Shown: piece after piece, positions 7,551 through 14,788 of the stretch
Numbering within the stretch: position 1 is the first letter of the stretch
How the letters are laid out: the number at the start of each line of letters is the position of its first letter
NCBI GenBank assembly: GCA_014379345.1
Contig: JACMLY010000135.1
Location: 1-32,874, forward strand
Source: Chitinophagaceae bacterium
GTDB taxonomy: Bacteria; Bacteroidota; Bacteroidia; Chitinophagales; Chitinophagaceae
DNA length: 32,874 bases
Direction: 5' to 3'
Position numbers and translations under genes: made by a program
Notes under the pieces: model-generated
What the model saw: only the letters and a program-made list of their open reading frames with translations
Told to the model about the DNA's origin: nothing
Databases searched by the model: none

Positions 7551-8849
7551 ATGAACTATTACAGCACCAATAATCCAACTTCAAAAGTTGATTTTAAGGA
7601 AGCAACGATCAGGGGCCAGGCGCCTGACCGGGGATTGTATTTTCCCGAACAGGTTCCTGTTATCGGGGATGCTTTTTTTGAAAACATAGAGGAATATAGC
7701 AATGAAGAGATCGCTTTCAAAGTGATCAAACCCTATGTTGGCAGTGTGATACAGGCAAACGACCTGATGAAACTGGTAACGGAAACGATCAATTTTCCAA
7801 TGCCCCTCGTGAAGGTAAAGGAAGGCATCTATGCATTGGAACTATTTCATGGTCCAACTCTGGCATTTAAGGATGTCGGTGCGAGGTTCATGAGCAGGTG
7901 CCTCGCTTATTTTACGAAAGACCGTAACGAAAAAGTGATCGTGCTCGTGGCAACATCCGGTGATACCGGCGGGGCTGTGGCGAATGGATTTTATGATGTG
8001 CCCGGGGTGGATGTAGTGATCTTATATCCTTCTGGTAAGGTGAGTTCGGTGCAGGAAAAGCAGTTAACCACTTTGGGAAAGAATATTCATGCGCTGGAAG
8101 TGAGTGGTACATTTGATGATTGCCAGCAACTGGTTAAACAAGCATTCATGGATGCTGAGCTCAATAAGACATTGTTTCTCACGTCGGCCAATTCTATCAA
8201 TGTGGCGCGGTGGCTTCCCCAACAGTTTTATTATTTTTTAGCGTGGAAGCAATGGCATGATAAGGATCATCCACCGGTGATCTGTGTTCCGAGCGGAAAT
8301 TTCGGGAATATCTGTGCCGGCATGCTGGCGCACCGTTCGGGCCTTCCTGTACAGCATTTTATCGCCGCCTGCAATGCAAATGATACAATACCTGAATACA
8401 TGGTATCCGGAAATTACCAGTCAAAAAAAGCGATCGCTACCTTGTCAAATGCAATGGATGTAGGGGATCCCAGTAATTTCATCCGCATACTCGAGTTGTT
8501 CGATCATCAGTTCGGTGAATTAAAAAACAAGCTAAGTAGCTACAGCATATCGGATGAGGAAACAAAACTCACTATAGAAGAAGTAAATAGAGCCAATCAT
8601 TACCTGCTTGATCCGCATGGGGCTGTTGGTTATAAAGCGTTGCAGGAATATATGTATTCTCATCCAGGTCAGCAGGGAATATTTCTAGAAACCGCCCATC
8701 CGGTGAAGTTCTACGATGTAGTTGAACCGGTGATCAACGCCAAAGTCCCCTTGCCTCTGGGAATGCAGGAGATCATGAAAAAAACTAAGGTGAGTATGAA
8801 GATGGGAGTCGGGTATGAGGAGCTGAGGAGTTATTTGTTGAGGAGATAA
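7551..8849 (+). CDS. thrC: Threonine synthase
   Basis: A 432-aa PLP enzyme that makes threonine from O-phosphohomoserine. The N-terminal pattern is typical (YYSTNNPTSKVDFKEA, then GLYFPE). The PLP lysine is Lys107 in HGPTLAFKDVGARF. The VATSGDTGGAV phosphate loop, NSINVARWLPQ and PSGNFGNICAG all match the family. It is the last gene of the operon, separated from thrB by 102 nt of repeat, and converges with hom with 19 nt between the stops. Confidence 0.96.
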   Translation: MNYYSTNNPTSKVDFKEATIRGQAPDRGLYFPEQVPVIGDAFFENIEEYSNEEIAFKVIKPYVGSVIQANDLMKLVTETINFPMPLVKVKEGIYALELFHGPTLAFKDVGARFMSRCLAYFTKDRNEKVIVLVATSGDTGGAVANGFYDVPGVDVVILYPSGKVSSVQEKQLTTLGKNIHALEVSGTFDDCQQLVKQAFMDAELNKTLFLTSANSINVARWLPQQFYYFLAWKQWHDKDHPPVICVPSGNFGNICAGMLAHRSGLPVQHFIAACNANDTIPEYMVSGNYQSKKAIATLSNAMDVGDPSNFIRILELFDHQFGELKNKLSSYSISDEETKLTIEEVNRANHYLLDPHGAVGYKALQEYMYSHPGQQGIFLETAHPVKFYDVVEPVINAKVPLPLGMQEIMKKTKVSMKMGVGYEELRSYLLRR

Positions 8850-8854
8850 TTATC

Positions 8855-8868
8855 CGGACGGTCGACGG
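8855..8868. repeat. Short copy of the GTCGAC repeat between convergent thrC and hom
   Basis: The 19-nt gap contains CGGACGGTCGACGGC, the same motif found after thrB and in metB. It ends at the hom stop codon. No separate terminator is visible, so the two operons may run into each other. Confidence 0.55.
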
Positions 8869-10170
8869 CTATATCACTCCTGCCAATTCCAAACTCTTCT
8901 TTTTAAGTTTTCGAAGCTCGATATCTTCAATGATAGGCTCTGGCGTCATGATCAATGAAGTATTATTTTCTCTCCACCAATTTCCTTTACGTAGCTCTTC
9001 AAATGCAATAACGCCGATCAGGTATTTTCTATCTGCATCCGAATGCCATTCTTCGATCCACTCAAATTTTTCTTTCGGAATATACTTAAGGTCATCGAAG
9101 CTGAGGTACACCTTTACAAAAAATTCATTGGTCAGTTCATTGGGCTTGTGATAATAAAGCTTTTTATACTCGTACCGGTAACCGTATCGTAGTGCAGAAA
9201 TATCGCTCAACACCGCAGAGCCCGTGGGGAAGCTTCCGGCGCCTTTACCATAAAAGAATTGCTTATCTGCGAATCCACTTTCTATCACAACTCCATTGTA
9301 TTCATTTTTTACGAAAGCGAGATGATCATCCTGCCTGATGAATTGAGGCAATACGAATGCTGCGACTTTGCCGCCGATTAATTTTTTAGCCTGACCAACT
9401 AATTTTATTTCATAATGTTTTTCCCTGGCTACCACCGCATCCGTTCCCTGAATATTCTGAATGCCGTTGAATACAATATTATTCGGATGCTCAACGATAC
9501 CATACGCATGCGTTAAAAGTATAGCCCATTTATTCACGGCGTCATATCCTTCTACATCCAATGCTGGATTGCTTTCTGCAAATCCCAATTGCTGGGCCAG
9601 CAACAAGGCCTGTTGAAAATCTAATTTCTCCTCGAACATTTTCGTAAGAATGAAATTGGTCGACCCGTTCACGATGGCCTTGATAGAATGCAGCAGGTCG
9701 TTGTCATAATATTCTTCCAGGTTCCTGATAACGGGAATAGAAGCACAGGCTGCTGCTTCACATAAAAAGGGTAAGCCGGTATCCTGTTGCAGTTGTAATA
9801 TTTCCGGAAGATGCTCGGCGATCATTTTTTTGCTGGCACTTACAACAGCTTTCCCATTCTTCAGTGCTGTTGATATAATTTCAAAAGCTGCCTCTGAATC
9901 ATCGATCACTTCCACGATCACATTGATGCTTGGATCATTTAACAATTCGTCCCTTTCTGTAGTGAACAATTGTTCAGGGGCATTTCTTTTTTTGTATGAA
10001 TTTTTTATGCAAACCTTTGAGATATTTGCATGAAGAGATGGTGTTTGCAGTAATATCTTATATAGCCCTTCTCCAACAACCCCAAATCCGAATAACCCTA
10101 TCTGTAAAACTTTGTTATGTGCTTCTGCTGATGAAATCGGAGTTATCCCGGCTGCTTTATCAATACCCAT
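8869..10170 (-). CDS. hom: Monofunctional homoserine dehydrogenase of the methionine cluster
   Basis: A 433-aa stand-alone homoserine dehydrogenase. It has the NAD(P)-binding GLFGFGVVGEGLY near residue 27, SASKKMIAEH, and the catalytic region GSTNFILTKM followed by ESNPALDVEGYDAVNKWAILL. Residues from about 340 to the end are a diverged C-terminal domain that may be a remnant ACT-like fold (FFVKVYLSFDD, YLIGVIAFEEL). It starts 5 nt after metX on the same strand, so the two form an operon supplying homoserine to acetylation. Two homoserine dehydrogenases in one window suggest that the Thr and Met branches are fed separately. The product is sure; the branch assignment is inferred from gene order. 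Confidence 0.9.
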   Translation of the reverse strand: MGIDKAAGITPISSAEAHNKVLQIGLFGFGVVGEGLYKILLQTPSLHANISKVCIKNSYKKRNAPEQLFTTERDELLNDPSINVIVEVIDDSEAAFEIISTALKNGKAVVSASKKMIAEHLPEILQLQQDTGLPFLCEAAACASIPVIRNLEEYYDNDLLHSIKAIVNGSTNFILTKMFEEKLDFQQALLLAQQLGFAESNPALDVEGYDAVNKWAILLTHAYGIVEHPNNIVFNGIQNIQGTDAVVAREKHYEIKLVGQAKKLIGGKVAAFVLPQFIRQDDHLAFVKNEYNGVVIESGFADKQFFYGKGAGSFPTGSAVLSDISALRYGYRYEYKKLYYHKPNELTNEFFVKVYLSFDDLKYIPKEKFEWIEEWHSDADRKYLIGVIAFEELRKGNWWRENNTSLIMTPEPIIEDIELRKLKKKSLELAGVI

Positions 10171-10175
10171 AATTG

Positions 10176-11237
10176 CTATTTTACTGATGCTAATTTTTTA
10201 ATATCAGGTACCTGCTGTTTGCCGGCATGATGTAAAAACTCCCTGATGATAAGCTCGATCTGGTCAAATTCGAGTAAAAAGCCGTCATGCCCGTAATGGG
10301 ATCTTATGTCTTTGTAGCCCGCTCCGGAAATATGCTCAGCCAGGAATTTTTGTTCTACCAGGGGAAACAGGATATCGGTTTCAATTCCGATCACAAGCGT
10401 TTTTGCTTTGATCTTTTGCAAAGCCTCTTCAATGCTTTTTCTTCCCCTGCCCACATTGTGCGCATCCATGCCCTGACTCAGTTTATAATAACTGAACGCA
10501 TTAAAACGTCTTGCCAATTTTTCACCCTGGTATCGTTGGTAAGATTCGCTTTTGTAGTTGGATATCGATTCGTTTGTTTTTTCAGACTGGCTTTTTGAAT
10601 ACGTTTCGTAGTGCCGGTACGAAATCAAAGCGATGCTCCTGGCCACCTTCATTCCTTCTATACCCGCATCGGGTCTTTTTTCTTTCCAGCTGTTATCTGC
10701 TTCAATCGACATGCGCTGTGAAGCATTGAATGCGATACCCCATGGAGAATGTCGGGCGTTCGTTGCAACCGGAAAAATATGTTCGAAAAGTTCCGGCTGT
10801 TCAATGGCCCATTCGAGCAATTGTTGCCCGCCCATCGACCCACCGATACCAATATGAATTTTTTCGATCCCTAACTGTTCTTTTAAATGTTGATAAGCAC
10901 GCACCATATCCCTTGTTGTAAAAAAAGGAAATTCATGGTACCAGGGTTCGCCGGTATCCGGATTCAAGTCCAGTGGACCGATACTTCCGTAACAGCTTCC
11001 CGGCATATTAACGCAAACGATATAGTGTTGTTCCGGATCAAATAGTTTTCCATTGCCTACCAAACCAGGCCACCATTCTGCAGGATCACTATTAGCGGTG
11101 AGCGCATGAAAAATCCATACAGCATTGTTTTTTGCTGCGTTTAAATGGCCATGCGTAGTGTATGCGAGATGGATCTGCGGCAAAATAATTCCGCATTCAA
11201 GGGTAAAAGGCTGATCGTATTTGTAAATATTTATCAT
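10176..11237 (-). CDS. metX: Homoserine O-acetyltransferase
   Basis: A 353-aa alpha/beta-hydrolase-fold enzyme that acetylates homoserine from acetyl-CoA. The nucleophile is Ser134 in IGGSMGGQQ; the other triad members are Asp288 (GIETDILFP) and His317 (YGHDGFLLEF). NMPGSCYGSIGP and FNASQRMSIEAD are family signatures. I chose the ATG at 11237 (MINIYKYDQPF). An in-frame ATG at 11270 would add 11 residues read from a CGCAAAGG-type repeat and is unlikely. It lies 255 nt after metY on the same strand and 5 nt before hom. Confidence 0.94.
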   Translation of the reverse strand: MINIYKYDQPFTLECGIILPQIHLAYTTHGHLNAAKNNAVWIFHALTANSDPAEWWPGLVGNGKLFDPEQHYIVCVNMPGSCYGSIGPLDLNPDTGEPWYHEFPFFTTRDMVRAYQHLKEQLGIEKIHIGIGGSMGGQQLLEWAIEQPELFEHIFPVATNARHSPWGIAFNASQRMSIEADNSWKEKRPDAGIEGMKVARSIALISYRHYETYSKSQSEKTNESISNYKSESYQRYQGEKLARRFNAFSYYKLSQGMDAHNVGRGRKSIEEALQKIKAKTLVIGIETDILFPLVEQKFLAEHISGAGYKDIRSHYGHDGFLLEFDQIELIIREFLHHAGKQQVPDIKKLASVK

Positions 11238-11249
11238 AATGAAATATCC

Positions 11250-11430
11250 CGCAAAGGCGCAAGGGCGCAAAGAAAAGACATTTTATACCTTACGCCTTTG
11301 CAAGATATCGATCTCTTTATTTTCTCCTGTATTCTGTTTTCCTTATTCAGTATCTGGAGTCATGCTAAGTATGTTTTGGCCACTAAGAGACAAAGGCACA
11401 AAGGAGTGACCAACAACACCTTTGTGGCGT
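11250..11430. repeat. Intergenic CAAAGGCGCAAGG / CAAAGGCACAAAGG repeats between metY and metX
   Basis: Short tandem units occur in both orientations: GCAAAGGCGCAAGGGCGCAAAG near 11251, its partner CGCCTTTGCAAG near 11293, and CACTAAGAGACAAAGGCACAAAGG near 11381 facing CCTTTGTGGCG near 11419. Such arrays are common between Bacteroidota genes. No promoter consensus for metX stands out, so metX-hom may depend on readthrough from metY. Confidence 0.55.
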
Positions 11431-11492
11431 AGTGCCTGAGTGGCAACCGTCAATTTACTATTAACAAAACACTATTATCCAGTGTCCTCTCC

Positions 11493-12909
<1,417 letters not shown>

Positions 12910-12931
<22 letters not shown>

Positions 12932-12996
12932 CAGCAAATACAACAGGAACAGTACTTATTAATCATCGGAGTGAATGTTGCAATGTGAGTATTCAT
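12910..12996 (-). CDS. Cysteine-rich leader peptide upstream of metY
   Basis: A 28-codon ORF, MNTHIATFTPMINKY then CSCCICCC then RKANN and TAA. Six of eight consecutive residues (16-23) are cysteine, coded by both TGT and TGC, which is extreme for any reading frame. The ATG lies about 11 nt after the predicted transcription start of a TAAATTTG promoter. An internal ATG (Met11) could start a shorter form. The layout of promoter, tiny ORF, clustered codons for a pathway amino acid, alternative hairpins and sulfur gene is that of a ribosome-stalling attenuator, so I read it as a cysteine-supply sensor. A small metal-binding peptide is the main alternative. Confidence 0.7.
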
Positions 12997-13013
12997 ATCT
13001 GAATATAACCGGG

Positions 13014-13021
13014 CAAATTTA
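13014..13021 (-). promoter_or_regulatory. -7 promoter element for the Cys leader and metY
   Basis: Minus-strand TAAATTTG fits the Bacteroidota TAnnTTTG consensus exactly and would start RNA near 13007. The -33 element is less clear: TTTC lies at 21 nt and TTTG at only 13 nt. The site sits just past the metB stop, giving metY its own promoter. Confidence 0.55.
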
Positions 13022-13055
13022 GCGGACATTACCTCAAATTCCGAAATTTCGTCTG

Positions 13056-14243
13056 TTAATTTTGAATCTCCGCCGTAGTTGGTCGATGGTCGACGGTCGA
13101 CCGTCGACCGTTCAAGGCCTTTTCCAGGTCATCTATAAGATCTTCAACCTCTTCCAATCCTACGCTTAGACGGATCAGGCTGTCCGCCACCCCTGCCGCA
13201 TGGCGCTTTTCGACCGGAATTGACTTATGCGTCATACTTGACGGATGGCATAGCAGGCTTTTGACACCACCCAAACTTTCAGCCAGCTTAAACAATCCGG
13301 TTGAGGTCACAAACCGGATTGCCGCTTCTTCGGTATCGTTTTTTAGTGAAAAAGAAACTACTCCTCCAAAACCAGTTGACTGCCTTTTAGCGACTGCGTG
13401 ATTGAGATGAGTTTTTAACCCCGGGTAATACACTTTATCAACAGCGGGATGTTGTTCCAGGAATTCGGCCACGGCCTGGGCATTAATACAATGTTGCTTT
13501 ACACGCAATGATAAGGTCTCAACTCCCCGTATCACCAGCCAGCTGTCAAAAGGCGCGAGAATTGCGCCGGAGGCATTTTGAATAAATTTGATTTTTTCAC
13601 CAAGCTGTTCATTTTTGGTAACAACCAATCCGGCGATCAGGTCACTGTGTCCACCCAGATATTTGGTAGCGGAATGCACTACAATATCAGCTCCCAGCGA
13701 AAGAGGCTGTTGTAAGGCAGGCGAGGCAAAAGTATTATCCACGCAAAGTAAACACCCACGGCTTCTCGCGATCTTAGCGATCGCTGCAATATCGCTAATC
13801 TTTAATGTTGGATTGGTAAGAGTTTCAATCCAGATCAATTTCGTTTTGGGGCTGATGGCATGGAATACATTTTCCACATCCGTTGTATCAACATAGTTGA
13901 CTTTAATGCCGAACTTATTGTATATATGGGTGAACAAACGAAAAGCTCCGCCATAGATATCATCTACTGCCAGTACTTCATCGCCTGTTTTTAATAATTT
14001 GATCACCGCATCAATGGCAGCAAGGCCGCTGCCGAAGGCGATGCCGGTGCTTCCGTTTTCTAACCCGGCAATGACCGATTCCAATACCGCCCGGGTAGGG
14101 TTATTGGTCCTTGCATAATCATATCCTTTGTGTACGCCGGGCGCTTCCTGAACAAAGGTGGAAGTCTGATAAATAGGTACAGATACTGAACCTGTTAATG
14201 CGTCTACAGGAATGCTGTGAATGAGTTTTGTTGTCGCTTGCAT
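13056..14243 (-). CDS. metB: Cystathionine gamma-synthase / lyase-type PLP enzyme
   Basis: A 395-aa Cys/Met metabolism PLP enzyme. It shows YQTSTFVQEAPG, YDYARTNNPTRAVLE, the ETLTNPTLKI segment, the PLP-aspartate in VDNTFASP, and the PLP lysine Lys194 in HSATKYLGGHSDLIAG. The C-terminal SLGGVKSLLCHPSSMTH block is standard. Whether it works as gamma-synthase, beta-lyase or gamma-lyase cannot be settled from sequence. Placement behind a SAM-I riboswitch argues for methionine synthesis. The conserved protein ends at about LEKAL; the last 18 residues (NGRRSTVDHRP and on) are read from a GTCGAC palindrome, an unusual tail. Confidence 0.88.
   Translation of the reverse strand: MQATTKLIHSIPVDALTGSVSVPIYQTSTFVQEAPGVHKGYDYARTNNPTRAVLESVIAGLENGSTGIAFGSGLAAIDAVIKLLKTGDEVLAVDDIYGGAFRLFTHIYNKFGIKVNYVDTTDVENVFHAISPKTKLIWIETLTNPTLKISDIAAIAKIARSRGCLLCVDNTFASPALQQPLSLGADIVVHSATKYLGGHSDLIAGLVVTKNEQLGEKIKFIQNASGAILAPFDSWLVIRGVETLSLRVKQHCINAQAVAEFLEQHPAVDKVYYPGLKTHLNHAVAKRQSTGFGGVVSFSLKNDTEEAAIRFVTSTGLFKLAESLGGVKSLLCHPSSMTHKSIPVEKRHAAGVADSLIRLSVGLEEVEDLIDDLEKALNGRRSTVDHRPTTAEIQN
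13079..13112. repeat. GTCGAC palindrome inside the 3' end of metB
   Basis: Positions 13088-13109 form a perfect 22-nt palindrome made of alternating GGTCGAC and CGTCGACC units. It is related to the copies at 7447-7531 and 8855-8868. It encodes Gly-Arg-Arg-Ser-Thr-Val-Asp near the MetB C-terminus, so a repeat normally seen between genes has extended a coding region. Confidence 0.8.
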
Positions 14244-14357
14244 GGTTACATGTTTTAAGTTAAAAAAAATTCAGCGACACCGTTTATCAAGAGATTTACC
14301 GGAGGAGAGCTTGCCTTGTCGGCGATTGGAGCCGTAGTATTCCATGCATCGACTAAA

Positions 14358-14392
14358 ACAAAAAAGCTCGTCCGATAGCCAGACGAGCTTTT
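14358..14392 (-). terminator. Terminator stem of the metB SAM-I riboswitch
   Basis: On the minus strand AAGCTCGTC (14390-14382) pairs with GACGAGCTT (14372-14364) around a short loop and is followed by U-rich sequence TTTTTTG. It lies directly after the aptamer, as expected for the expression platform that stops transcription when SAM is bound. About 115 nt of untranslated leader then precede metB. Confidence 0.88.
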
Positions 14393-14429
14393 GAATATGT
14401 TGTGAAGATATTTTCAAGCCTGTATCTGA

Positions 14430-14546
14430 CTTATCTGTCACGCCATTCGGCGTGATGGAGTTGGCACCTTACTTATAGTTATTTAAAACCATAGCAGGTT
14501 GTCAAGGCGTCATCGGGCCATTTCCCTCAGCCTTTCTTGATAAGAG
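14430..14546 (-). ncRNA. SAM-I (S-box) riboswitch aptamer
   Basis: The minus strand reads CTCTTATC at 14546-14539, then AGAAAGGCTGAGGGAAATGG, CCCGATGACGCC and TTGACAACC, then AAGGTGCCAACTCC and a GCCGAATGGC hairpin, and closes with GATAAG at 14435-14430. These are the conserved S-box blocks (GCUGAGGGA, GGCCCgaUGA, GCAACC, GGUGCcAAuUCC) and the P1 helix CUUAUC/GAUAAG. One change is notable: the usual GCAACC appears as ACAACC. SAM binding should favour the downstream terminator and switch metB off when methionine is plentiful (established for the family). Confidence 0.95.
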
Positions 14547-14564
14547 ATGTTAAAAGAACTGGTG

Positions 14565-14597
14565 CAAATGTAAAGACAGAATATTGGAATTTCCAAA
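14565..14597 (-). promoter_or_regulatory. Promoter of the SAM riboswitch / metB transcript
   Basis: Minus-strand TTTG (14597-14594), 21 nt, TACATTTG (14572-14565), matching the Bacteroidota -33/-7 consensus. Transcription should start near 14558, about 12 nt before the aptamer P1 helix. Confidence 0.7.
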
Positions 14598-14615
14598 AAA
14601 GTATAAACTTTTTTT

Positions 14616-14765
14616 AAGTACGAAGTCAGAGAGAAGTACGAAATACGAAGTACGAAGTCTGAAGTTCCAGGTACAAAGTCCGACAATAGTATATTGGAAC
14701 TCTAAATTTCAACCTTCGTACTTCGTACTTCGTATTTCGTACTTCTTTCTGACTTCTTTGTACGT
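14616..14765. repeat. Large inverted repeat of AAGTACGAA units before uvrA
   Basis: The left arm (14616-14659) consists of AAGTACGAAGTCAGA followed by AGTACGAAATACGAAGTACG-type units. The right arm (about 14714-14764) is nearly its exact reverse complement, with one extra unit. The 55-nt centre contains part-copies. A transcript would fold into a hairpin of more than 40 bp. Short frames in it are products of the repeat, not genes. It lies between divergent metB and uvrA; with the metB leader it makes up the 545-nt gap at 14244-14788. Confidence 0.85.
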
Positions 14766-14772
14766 AAATTTG
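14765..14772 (+). promoter_or_regulatory. Candidate -7 element of the uvrA operon
   Basis: TAAATTTG fits TAnnTTTG and would start RNA near 14779, about 10 nt before the uvrA ATG. It abuts the end of the inverted repeat. No good TTTG lies at the -33 distance; TTTC near 14746 is the nearest. Confidence 0.45.
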
Positions 14773-14788
14773 CCGTTCTATAAAATTT

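Noticed and set aside
11237..11270. Longer MetX start (ATG 11270, MRPCAFAGYFI)
   Set aside because: The extra residues are encoded by a CGCAAAGG-type intergenic repeat and are absent from the family; ATG 11237 fits the usual N-terminus.
11250..11430. Possible CRISPR-like or promoter array between metY and metX
   Set aside because: Units are short, irregular and lie in both orientations without spacers of constant length; this is an ordinary intergenic repeat cluster.
14272..14350. Small minus-strand frames in the metB leader after the riboswitch terminator (for example one starting MEYYGSNRRQGK)
   Set aside because: No clustering of Met, Cys or other pathway codons, and no paired hairpin logic. 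Probably chance frames in the untranslated leader.
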